From Chiayiivirga sp. (lineage in GTDB: Bacteria; Pseudomonadota; Gammaproteobacteria; Xanthomonadales; Xanthomonadaceae), in NCBI GenBank assembly GCA_022647565.1, contig JALCLA010000001.1:434001-498000 (forward strand): 64,000 nucleotides of DNA. Reading direction: 5' to 3'. This document shows positions 45,348 to 53,236 of the stretch, piece after piece. Position numbers and translations under genes: made by a program. How positions within the stretch are numbered: position 1 is the stretch's first letter; every line of letters starts with the position of its first letter. The notes beneath the pieces were generated by a model, which saw only the letters and a program-made list of their open reading frames with translations, was not told where the DNA came from and ran no database searches.

Positions 45348-45997
45348 AACTCTGGGATGCCGACGCGCGTGCGGCGCATGTGGACGAAGTGCTCGGGCGC
45401 GCGCCAGTGCTGCCGGTGTTGAGCGTGTCGCGGCTCGAGGATGCGGTGCCGCTGGCGCGCACCCTGGTCGAGAACGGCCTGCCGGTGCTGGAGCTGACCT
45501 TGCGCACCGAGGTGGCGCTGGATGCAATCCACGCCATCCGGCATGCAGTTCCGCAGGCGATCGTAGGCGCCGGTACCGTGCTCGACGCCACCGGCCTCGC
45601 GGCGGCGGCCGAGGCCGGCGCGCAGTTTGCGATCTCGCCCGGCGCCAGCGAGGCCTTGTATGCGGCCGCCGAGCACTCGCCCTTGCCCTGGATCCCGGCG
45701 GTGGCAAGTGCCAGCGAGATCATGCGCGGGCTGGAGCGTGGCCACCGCCGCTTCAAGTTCTTCCCGGCCGAGAGCTCGGGCGGCGTCGGCGCGCTGCGCA
45801 GTTTCGCGGGTCCGTTCGCGTCGGTGCGCTTCTGCCCCACGGGTGGCATCGATGCCGGCAGCGCGCCGCGCTACCTGTCGCAAGCGAACGTGATCACCGT
45901 GGGCGGTTCCTGGATGGTGCCGGGCGAGGCGCTGCGCGCGCGCGACTGGGCCAGCATCGGCGTGCTGGCGCGCGCCTGTGCCGCGCTGCGCCCCTGA
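45344..45997 (+). CDS. eda: KDPG / 4-hydroxy-2-oxoglutarate aldolase
   Basis: A 217-residue class I aldolase that splits KDPG into pyruvate and glyceraldehyde 3-phosphate. The Schiff-base Lys138 lies in [13 protein letters not shown] and the catalytic Glu50 in [15 protein letters not shown] and ISPGAS are conserved. It is the last gene of the zwf operon; the lacI-type gene begins 90 bp later. Confidence 0.95.
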   Translation: MKLWDADARAAHVDEVLGRAPVLPVLSVSRLEDAVPLARTLVENGLPVLELTLRTEVALDAIHAIRHAVPQAIVGAGTVLDATGLAAAAEAGAQFAISPGASEALYAAAEHSPLPWIPAVASASEIMRGLERGHRRFKFFPAESSGGVGALRSFAGPFASVRFCPTGGIDAGSAPRYLSQANVITVGGSWMVPGEALRARDWASIGVLARACAALRP

Positions 45998-46087
45998 CCG
46001 AGGCGATTTGGTGCGACGCAACAGGCCTCGCGCCGGGGGTTTGGGCGAGAATGCCGCGACGCCCTCCGCGCCCGTTCCGACGCATCG

Positions 46088-47161
46088 ATGAAAGGCAAGG
46101 CCACCTCCTTCGACATCGCCTATCACGCTGGCGTCTCGCAATCGACGGTGTCGCGCGCGCTTGCCGGCTCGCCCCTCGTGAGTGGCGAGACGCGGCGCAA
46201 GATCCTGGAAGTCGCCCGGCAACTCAACTACACGGTCGACAAGAACGCCTCGAACCTGCGTCGCCAGCATTCGGTCACCCTGGCCCTGCTGCTGTTCGAG
46301 GATCCGACGTCCGACGATTCGCTGATCAATCCCTTCTTTCTCTCGATGCTGGGTTCGATCACCCGCGCCTGCGCCCGGCAGGGCTTCGACCTGCTGGTGT
46401 CGTTCCAGCAGTTGTCCGACGACTGGCATGCCGACTACTACGACAGCCACAAGGCCGATGGCCTGATCCTGCTCGGGTATGGCGATTACCTGGTGGCGCG
46501 GCACAAGCTGCAAAAGCTGGTCGACCAGCGCACCTGCTTCGTGCGCTGGGGCGCGGTGGTGGAGGGCCAGCCCGGAATCTCGGTCGGCTGCGACAACCGC
46601 CAGGGCGGGCACGCCATCACCCAGCACCTGCTGGATCTCGGACGCCGGCGCATCGCCTTTGTCGGACACGCCTCGCCGCACCGGCCCGAGTTCTACGACC
46701 GCTACCTCGGTTATTGCGATGCGCTGCGCGCGGCGGGCATCGAGCCTGACGCCAGCCTTCAGGTCGATGCGATCGATTCCACCGAGCGCGTCGGGTCGCG
46801 TGCGGTACGCGAGCTGCGTGACCGCGGCATGGAGTTCGATGCCGTATTTGCGGCCAGCGACCTGCTGGCCATCGGCACCATGCACGCGCTCGATGCCTGC
46901 GGCATCCGCGTACCGGAAGACGTGGCCGTGGTCGGGTTCGACGATATCCCGATGGCGAACTACGTGAAGCCGGCCCTGACCACGGTGCAGCAGGACACCA
47001 AGCGTGCCGGCGAACTGCTGGTGGAGCGGCTGGTGCAACAGGTGCGCGGCGAGGCCGCGCAAAGCGCGATGTTGCCGGCGCAGCTGGTCATTCGCCGTTC
47101 GTGCGGCTCGCGCCCTGCCGCTGCAGCCGGTCCAGCCGTGCGCGCAGCGCGGCGTCGTTGA
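46088..47161 (+). CDS. LacI-family transcriptional regulator, probable maltodextrin/glucose regulator
   Basis: A 357-residue regulator: helix-turn-helix and hinge at residues 6-60 (SFDIAYHAGVSQSTVSRAL, then YTVDKNASNLRR), followed by a periplasmic-binding-protein-like effector domain (GCDNRQGGHAITQHL; AASDLLAIGTMHALD; VVGFDDIPMANY). LacI proteins bind CG-centred palindromes, which is the form of the four operator candidates in this locus. No such site is seen directly before the gene itself. Its 3' end overlaps the convergent amylase gene by 74 bp, and the last 20 residues, Ala/Arg-rich, are encoded in that overlap. Confidence 0.9.
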   Translation: MKGKATSFDIAYHAGVSQSTVSRALAGSPLVSGETRRKILEVARQLNYTVDKNASNLRRQHSVTLALLLFEDPTSDDSLINPFFLSMLGSITRACARQGFDLLVSFQQLSDDWHADYYDSHKADGLILLGYGDYLVARHKLQKLVDQRTCFVRWGAVVEGQPGISVGCDNRQGGHAITQHLLDLGRRRIAFVGHASPHRPEFYDRYLGYCDALRAAGIEPDASLQVDAIDSTERVGSRAVRELRDRGMEFDAVFAASDLLAIGTMHALDACGIRVPEDVAVVGFDDIPMANYVKPALTTVQQDTKRAGELLVERLVQQVRGEAAQSAMLPAQLVIRRSCGSRPAAAAGPAVRAARRR

Positions 47162-48803
47162 GCGGCGCATCGAGCAGCCAGACCGCGGCATCGTGGGGTG
47201 CGACGCGCAGCGTCGGCGCCGCGCCCGCTGCGATCCACGGGTTTCGCGCGCTCGGGTCGAGCGCATTGCGCCATTCGCCGGCCGCCAGTGCCGGGTCGAG
47301 CGTGAAGTCCAGCGCGGAGTCTCCCTTGTTGAGCAGCACCAGCGCGGTCTGCGCCACGCCGTCGTGCTGGTACACGCGCAGGAACGCGGCACGATCGCCC
47401 TCGAGTTGCAGGTCGAGCTGCAGGCCGCGCTGCAGCGCGACCGAACTGGCGCGCAACCTGGCGATGCGCGACAACTTCTCGCGGATCGGATGCGAGCGCG
47501 CCGCAGCGATGCCCTCCACCCCGAAGTAGTTGCGGTTGCCGTGGTGCTCGGCGCGGCCGCGCATGAAGCCCATCTCGGAGCCGTAGTAGACCACCGGGAT
47601 GCCGCGCGCGGTGAACAGCCAGTGATGCGCGTCGATGAAGCCCGCGTCGTCGGCGTTCATGCGCGCCATGTCGTGGTTGTCGTAGAACGTGGCAAGCTCA
47701 TAGGGGTTGCGGTAGAGGCCGTCGTCCAGGTGCAGGGCCGGCAGCAGCGCCTCGAAGCCCGCATCCTGTTCGAACACCTCGATCATCGCCTTGCGCAGCG
47801 GGAAGTCGAGCACGCTGTACGCGCCGCTCTCGGGCCGGGTGAACAGCGCGATCCTGGTCGCGTCGTACTCGAAGGCCTCGCCGAACATGAAGAAGCCGGG
47901 ATGCTCGGCACGGATGCGGTCCGACACCTGTTTCCAGAACGCCGGCGGTTGCCATGCGATGGTATCCACGCGGAAAGCGTCGGCACCCTGCGCGATCCAT
48001 TTCAGGTAGGCCGACACCAGATAATCGACGACGGCGGGATTGCTGCCGTCCAGATCGGCCAGTTGCGCCAGGTTGCCGCTGCGGTTGTACCAGTCATGCA
48101 GCGGGTTGCCCCGATCAAGCTGCGCAGGCTCGACATTCCCGTGATCCGCCACCAGCGTCCCGTCGGCATCGAACAGCTGGCCGAACTGCGCCTGCCGCGT
48201 CGGCATGGTGTAGGCGGGCGAGCCGTGGTTGCCGACGATGTCGAGCACGGTCCGGAGGCCCTTGGCGCGCAGTCCGGCGGTCAATCCGGCGAAGTCGAGA
48301 TCGGCGCTGGGCAGGTGTTCGTCGATGCGGTGGAAATTGATCGCCCAGTAGCCGTGGTACGCCGCCTTGCCGCGGTCGCTGAGGCTGCTGCTGCAGGTGA
48401 TCTCGTCACCGCCGCTGAAGCGCTGGTCGGGGTTCTCGGCGATCGGCGTGATCCAGACGGCGCTGAAGCCCATGTCGCGGATGTAGTCGGCGTGGTCGAG
48501 CAGGCCGCGGAAGTCGCCGCCGAGATAGCCGAGGTTGTCGACCACGCCGTCCGGACAGCGCAGCGGGATATCGAAGCTGCCGAGGCCTCCGCCCTGTTCG
48601 CGCTGGTCGTTCGCGAGGTCGCCGTTGACGAAGCGGTCGGTGACCACGAAATACACCGCCTCCGCCGCGAAGGGCTCGAGCGTGCCGTAGTAACCGGGAG
48701 GCGTCGCGGCTGGCGCGTCGCCGGAACGTCGCGTCGTCGTCGCGCACGCGGCAACGAGCAGGGTTGTCGCCGACAGGACGATGGCAAGGTGGAGCGATCG
48801 CAT
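47088..48803 (-). CDS. GH13 alpha-amylase lipoprotein
   Basis: A 571-residue enzyme with a lipoprotein signal (LLVAAC, Cys20), so membrane-anchored in the periplasm or on the surface. The GH13 residues are D280 (DAFRVDTIAW), E309 (FMFGEAFE) and D378 (FYDNHD), with DIVGNHG as region I. The C-terminal 90 residues form the small beta domain. ATG 48803 is chosen since GAGG lies six bases upstream and the signal begins there. The MFS transporter gene lies 43 bp upstream on the same strand, so both may be one transcript. It overlaps the lacI-type gene tail to tail. Confidence 0.92.
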   Translation of the reverse strand: MRSLHLAIVLSATTLLVAACATTTRRSGDAPAATPPGYYGTLEPFAAEAVYFVVTDRFVNGDLANDQREQGGGLGSFDIPLRCPDGVVDNLGYLGGDFRGLLDHADYIRDMGFSAVWITPIAENPDQRFSGGDEITCSSSLSDRGKAAYHGYWAINFHRIDEHLPSADLDFAGLTAGLRAKGLRTVLDIVGNHGSPAYTMPTRQAQFGQLFDADGTLVADHGNVEPAQLDRGNPLHDWYNRSGNLAQLADLDGSNPAVVDYLVSAYLKWIAQGADAFRVDTIAWQPPAFWKQVSDRIRAEHPGFFMFGEAFEYDATRIALFTRPESGAYSVLDFPLRKAMIEVFEQDAGFEALLPALHLDDGLYRNPYELATFYDNHDMARMNADDAGFIDAHHWLFTARGIPVVYYGSEMGFMRGRAEHHGNRNYFGVEGIAAARSHPIREKLSRIARLRASSVALQRGLQLDLQLEGDRAAFLRVYQHDGVAQTALVLLNKGDSALDFTLDPALAAGEWRNALDPSARNPWIAAGAAPTLRVAPHDAAVWLLDAPLNDAALRARLDRLQRQGASRTNGE

Positions 48804-48846
48804 GGGCATCCTCACGGGAGGTCGACGAAAGCTGCGGTGCGGCCGC

Positions 48847-50355
48847 TCAGGAGCGACTTGCCGCGGGTTGCGCAAGGGGCACGCCACGATCGCGGACGCG
48901 CAGCACGCACAAGCCGGACACGATGAAGCTGATTCCGCCGATCAGCAGGGCCTGGATCGGCGCGTTGTCGAACAAGCTGCGCAGCAGGAAGCCAAGCAGG
49001 CTGGCCGCGACCAGCTGCGGAATCACGATGAAGAAATTGAAGATGCCCATGTACACGCCCATCTTGCGCGCCGGGAGGCTGTCCGACAGCAAGGCATAGG
49101 GCAAGGACAGGATCGAGGCCCAGGCGAAGCCGACGCCCAGCATCGACAACAGCAACCAGTCGGGATCGCGGATCCAGAGCATGGACAGCAGGCCGAGGCT
49201 GCCGAGGCTGACGTTGACCAGGTGGCTCAGGCGCAGCCCGAGTGCGCGCACCATGTGCGGAATCGCGATCGCCGCCAGCGCAGCGAAGCCGTTGTAGGCC
49301 GCGAACAGCACGCCGACCCAGTTCGCGCCCTCGTTGTACGCGACCGACGCGGTGTCGCTGCTGCCGAAGTGCACCGAGGTCACCGCCGCGGTGGTGTAGA
49401 TCCACATTGCGAACAGCGCGAACCAGGAGAAGAACTGCACCACGGCGAGCTGGCGCATGGTGGCCGGCATGTGGTGCAGGTCGCGCACGATGCCGGCCAG
49501 CATCGATTGCGGTCGCATCGCGGTCGAAAGCAGCAAGGCGAGACCATAACCGGCAACCAGGCCGGCCAGCACGTAGAGCTGGCGATCCCAGCCCTGCGAG
49601 GCGATCACGCCGAATCCCGCCAACCCCGGCAACAGCCAGGCAAGGCCCTGCGCGCGCAATCGTGCTGCCGGAAGGGCGGGCGCATCCGGTGCGTCGCCTG
49701 CCGGCAGCGCATCGTCGAAGGCATGCAACTGCTCGGGCGGATACTCCCGCGTGCGCAGCACGGTCCATCCGATTGCCAGCAGCAGCGCCGCGCCACCGAA
49801 ATAGAAGGCGTAGCGCACCGTGTCCGGGATCTCGCCAGCGGCGGCGGTGTTGCCGACGCCGGCCTTGGCCAACAACCACGGCAGCAGGCTCGCCACCACC
49901 GAGCCCACGCCGATGAAGAAACTCTGCATCACGTAGCCGGTGGGGCGCTGTCGCGGCGCCAGTTGGTCGCCGACGAAGGCACGGAACGGTTCCATCGAGA
50001 TGTTGAGCGAGGCGTCGAGGATCCACAGCGTGCCGGCGGCAATCCACAACGCCGGCGAGTTGGGCATCACGAACAGCGCCAGCGTCGACAGCACCGCGCC
50101 CGCGAGGAAGTAGGGACGGCGCCGGCCCAGTCCGGTCCAGGTGCGATCCGACAGGTAGCCCACGATGGGCTGAACGATCAGGCCGGTCAGCGGTGCCGCG
50201 ATCCACAGCCCGGGCACCTCGTCCATCTCCGCGCCCAGCGTCTGGAAGATGCGGCTCACGTTCGCGTTCTGCAGCGCGAATCCGAACTGGATGCCGAGAA
50301 ACCCGAAGCACATGTTCCAGATCTGCCAGAACGACAGGGTCGGCTTGGATGTCAT
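48847..50355 (-). CDS. MFS sugar transporter (maltose/maltodextrin type)
   Basis: A 502-residue inner-membrane protein with about twelve helices. The N-terminal FWQIWNMCFGFLGIQFGFALQ and loop GYLSDRTWTGLGRRRPY match the GPH/SLC45-like MFS sugar transporters often found beside amylases in Xanthomonas and Caulobacter (MalT-type). It would carry maltose or short maltodextrins from periplasm to cytoplasm by proton symport. AGGGATCG directly precedes ATG 50355. An operator candidate lies 63 bp upstream. Confidence 0.88.
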   Translation of the reverse strand: MTSKPTLSFWQIWNMCFGFLGIQFGFALQNANVSRIFQTLGAEMDEVPGLWIAAPLTGLIVQPIVGYLSDRTWTGLGRRRPYFLAGAVLSTLALFVMPNSPALWIAAGTLWILDASLNISMEPFRAFVGDQLAPRQRPTGYVMQSFFIGVGSVVASLLPWLLAKAGVGNTAAAGEIPDTVRYAFYFGGAALLLAIGWTVLRTREYPPEQLHAFDDALPAGDAPDAPALPAARLRAQGLAWLLPGLAGFGVIASQGWDRQLYVLAGLVAGYGLALLLSTAMRPQSMLAGIVRDLHHMPATMRQLAVVQFFSWFALFAMWIYTTAAVTSVHFGSSDTASVAYNEGANWVGVLFAAYNGFAALAAIAIPHMVRALGLRLSHLVNVSLGSLGLLSMLWIRDPDWLLLSMLGVGFAWASILSLPYALLSDSLPARKMGVYMGIFNFFIVIPQLVAASLLGFLLRSLFDNAPIQALLIGGISFIVSGLCVLRVRDRGVPLAQPAASRS

Positions 50356-50417
50356 CGATCCCTCCCGATCGGATGCGGTGCCGGCGCAGGATACGAGCTG
50401 GACGCCATGCGTGCCGA

Positions 50418-50431
50418 TGCATACGTATTCA
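50418..50431. promoter_or_regulatory. LacI-type operator candidate 3 (MFS transporter)
   Basis: TGCATACGTATTCA, 63 bp before the MFS start on the minus strand. It is identical to the site at 53150-53163. Confidence 0.7.
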
Positions 50432-50448
50432 GTGGGCTCCTTCTCGTC

Positions 50449-50623
50449 TTATTGAGCTTTGCGTAAATAGTTGACGAGAGACCGGGCGTCCTTCGACTTC
50501 GGCCTCTTCGCGGCCTACGCTCAGGATGAGCGGCATTTGCGAACCCCGCTCATCCTGAGCGTAGCGCCCAAGGCGCGAAGTCGAAGGACGCGGGCTGTCA
50601 ATCAACTACGCAAGTCTCAATAA
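50449..50623. mobile_element. Single-unit MITE of the 126-bp repeat family
   Basis: Imperfect 27-bp terminal inverted repeats (TTATTGAG...GTTGAC against its complement, 21 of 27 matching) enclose one copy of the unit that is present seven times at 31966-32847. The ends carry the same CTTGCG-type sequence as that element. No target duplication is obvious. It lies just upstream of the MFS gene's operator candidate and encodes nothing. Confidence 0.8.
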
Positions 50624-50761
50624 GGGGTTTGCCTCCCGTCACTCTCGCGGAGGCGGCAATTCAGATCTTGCTTGTCATTCCGGCGAAAACCGGACTGCGC
50701 GGTGGGATGCCAGCTGTCATCCAGCTTGGTCCTGGCCTTACTCGCTGGAAGCGAATCTGTG

Positions 50762-51316
50762 GCGGGGTTTCGTCCGCCTCGGCGGCGGCCGAGTTACTTC
50801 TCTTTGCGTGCCCAAAGAGAAGTAACCAAGAGAAAGGGCACCCGACTCTGGCGCCGGACTTCGTCCGGTGCCCTGCGCTGCTCGCCGAGCTCGGGCCGGC
50901 GCGAACTCGCGCATCCCTGCGCTCGAACATGCGCGCCTTTCCCCCGAGCCCGGCTGCGCTGCTCGGCGCCAGAGACGGGAGGGAGAGCCAGGAGCTCGCA
51001 CGCCGTTGCTCTTGATCTCTGTCCCGTAGATCGCGGCGGCGGGCCGGAGGATCAGCCCGCAGGGTCGCGCACAGGATGTGCGCGAGTTTCTCGCCGGAAC
51101 ACGGACGTGCCGTCGAGAAACCCCGCAGGACCGGCGCGAACCCTCGCGCAGCGAGGGCGCGATCTCCGGGTCGCCTTCTCTTTGGTTACTTTCTCTTGGC
51201 GAAGCAAGAGAAAGTAACTCGGCGGCCGCTGAGGCCGCCAAAACCGCGATCAACTCGCGTCAGGCGAACAAGACCCATGCGCACAGCTGCCGCCGCCGAG
51301 GCGGACGAAACCCCGC
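50762..51316. repeat. Composite inverted-repeat block
   Basis: An exact 28-bp inverted repeat joins 50762-50789 and 51289-51316. Within it are two 14-bp perfect hairpins: GTTACTTCTCTTTG/CAAAGAGAAGTAAC (50793-50826) and GTTACTTTCTCTTG/CAAGAGAAAGTAAC (51185-51218). The hairpins with their GC-rich flanks (about 50764-50806 and 51205-51247) are inverted imperfect copies of each other over about 40 bp. The interior contains further stems, for example GTTTCTCG paired with CGAGAAAC near 51088-51121. No gene is supported. This has the look of a non-autonomous element or remnant. Confidence 0.75.
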
Positions 51317-51380
51317 GACCAACTCGCGTCAGGCGAACAAGACCCATCCGCGCGGCTGCGGCCGCTGAGGCCGACGAAAT
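51243..51380. repeat. Two tandem 69-bp copies
   Basis: AACTCGCGTCAGGCGAACAA occurs at 51252 and again at 51321, 69 bp apart, each followed by GACCCAT and a GC-rich part ending GACGAAA. They form the right end of the composite repeat block and reach to within about 50 bp of the GH13 glucosidase stop. Confidence 0.7.
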
Positions 51381-51432
51381 GCGCCTCGCAAGGCTACGTC
51401 AGCAGGCGAAGCCAAACCCGCAAAGCCAGAAC

Positions 51433-53049
51433 TCACACCGCGAGCACCAGCACCCCGAACCCCGGCAATCTCGCCTTCCCGTCGACCAGGGTGCCGGAAA
51501 CCAGGCCATGGCCATCCAGCACCGATGCGGCGCCGTCGATGCCAGGGGCGAATTCCACCGCCGCAGAGCCGAGGTTGAAGTACAGCTGCAGGCACTCGCC
51601 CGCCGTGCGCCGCTCGAAGGCGAGCACGTCGCGTGGTGACGCGATGAAGCGGATCGCGCCCTCGATCAGCGCGGGGTGCGCCCTGCGGAAGCGCAGGAAG
51701 CGGCGGAATCGTTGCAGCGGTGAGTCGCCGTCGCGCTCCTGCTGCGCCACGCTGAGACGTGCGTGGGCGTCCGGCACCGGCAACCACGGCGTTGCGTCGC
51801 TGAAGCCCGCGTGTGGCTGCTCGTCGTTCCACGGCATCGGGGTGCGACAGCCGTCGCGTCCCTTGAACGTGGGCCAGAACGCGATGCCGTACGGATCCTG
51901 CAACAGTTCATGCGGAACCTCGGCCTCGCCCAGGCCGAGTTCCTCGCCCTGGTAGATGCAGACCGAGCCGCGCAGCGCGCAGGCCAGCGCCGTCAGCAGG
52001 CTGGCGGCATGCGGTGGTGCGTCGACCACGCGCCAACGCGACGCGACGCGCTGCACATCGTGGTTGGAAATCGCCCAGCACGGCCAGCCTTCGCGCATTC
52101 TCGCCTCCAGCGCCTGCACCGTGCCGCGGATGTAGTCGGCGCTGGCATCGTCGGTCAGCAGTTCGAAGCTGTAGGCCATGTGCAGGCGATCCGCCCCGGT
52201 GTACTCGGCCATGGTCGCGAGCGAGTCCTCCGAGGAAATCTCGCCCACCGCCGTGCTGTCGGGATACTCGTCGAGCAGGGTGCGCACTTCGCGCAGCAGG
52301 TCGAGCATCTCGGGCTGGGTATTGTTGTGCCAGTGATACTGGAAGGCGTAGGGGTTGTCAGGGCTGAAGCCGCGCCCGACCCGCTCGGATTCGGGCTTTG
52401 GCGGGTTGTCGCGCAGCTGCCGGTCGTGGAAACAGAAGTTGATCGCGTCGAGGCGAAAGCCGTCGACTCCGCGGTCGAGCCAGAAGCGAAGGTTCGACAG
52501 GGCCGCGCGGCGCGCCTCGGCGTTGTGGAAGTTGAGATCGGGCTGTGCGGTCAGGAAGTTGTGCAGGTAGTACTGGCCACGGCGCGGCTCCCATTGCCAG
52601 GCCACGCCGCCGAACAGCGAGAGCCAGTTGTTGGGTGGCGTGCCATCCGGTCGCGCGTCGGCCCAGACGTACCAGTCGGCCTTGGCGTTGACACGATCTT
52701 CGCGGCTTTCCCGGAACCAGGCGTGCTGGTCGGAGGTGTGGCTCAGCACCTGGTCGATCATCACCCTGAGCCCGCGCGCATGCGCTTCGTGCAACAGGCG
52801 ATCGAAGTCCGCAAGCGTGCCGAACAGCGGGTCGACGTCGCGGTGGTCGGCGATGTCATAGCCGAAGTCGGCCATCGGCGAAGTGAAGAAGGGCGAGATC
52901 CAGATGGCGTCGACCCCGAGGCCGGCGATGTAGTCGAGGCGAGCGATGATGCCGGGCAGGTCGCCGACGCCGTTGCCGTCGCTGTCCTGGAAGCTGCGCG
53001 GGTAGATCTGGTAGATGACGGCGCCGCGCCACCAGGGAGCCTTGCTCAT
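51433..53049 (-). CDS. GH13 alpha-glucosidase (cytoplasmic, oligo-1,6-glucosidase-like)
   Basis: A 538-residue enzyme without signal peptide, so cytoplasmic. It begins WWRGAVIYQIYPRSFQDSDG, the hallmark of GH13 subfamilies with alpha-glucosidases and oligo-1,6-glucosidases. Catalytic residues are D201 (DGFRLDAINF), E270 (AVGEISSED) and D331 (AISNHDVQR). It would cleave imported maltose or short dextrins to glucose. ATG 53049 gives the family start; the frame continues upstream without function. An operator candidate lies 101 bp upstream, shared with the divergent sodium/sugar transporter gene. Confidence 0.93.
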   Translation of the reverse strand: MSKAPWWRGAVIYQIYPRSFQDSDGNGVGDLPGIIARLDYIAGLGVDAIWISPFFTSPMADFGYDIADHRDVDPLFGTLADFDRLLHEAHARGLRVMIDQVLSHTSDQHAWFRESREDRVNAKADWYVWADARPDGTPPNNWLSLFGGVAWQWEPRRGQYYLHNFLTAQPDLNFHNAEARRAALSNLRFWLDRGVDGFRLDAINFCFHDRQLRDNPPKPESERVGRGFSPDNPYAFQYHWHNNTQPEMLDLLREVRTLLDEYPDSTAVGEISSEDSLATMAEYTGADRLHMAYSFELLTDDASADYIRGTVQALEARMREGWPCWAISNHDVQRVASRWRVVDAPPHAASLLTALACALRGSVCIYQGEELGLGEAEVPHELLQDPYGIAFWPTFKGRDGCRTPMPWNDEQPHAGFSDATPWLPVPDAHARLSVAQQERDGDSPLQRFRRFLRFRRAHPALIEGAIRFIASPRDVLAFERRTAGECLQLYFNLGSAAVEFAPGIDGAASVLDGHGLVSGTLVDGKARLPGFGVLVLAV

Positions 53050-53149
53050 GCCACGGATCTCTTCGGTTCGCATCGTCGCCGCAATGGCGCGCACGCTGCC
53101 GCGCAGCGCTGCCGGAAGCTTACCTAGCGCTCGCGGCCGTGCTTCGCCC

Positions 53150-53163
53150 TGCATACGTATTCA
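53150..53163. promoter_or_regulatory. LacI-type operator candidate 4 (GH13 glucosidase / SSS transporter)
   Basis: TGCATACGTATTCA in the 187-bp divergent gap between the glucosidase (start 53049) and the transporter (start 53237). It is identical to the site at 50418-50431. Confidence 0.7.
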
Positions 53164-53236
53164 TGCGCTGGGCGGCTCCGCCAGCGCGTCGATTCGTTAC
53201 CTTGCCCGGGCACAGCAGGCCGCCGGGAGGGCCGTC

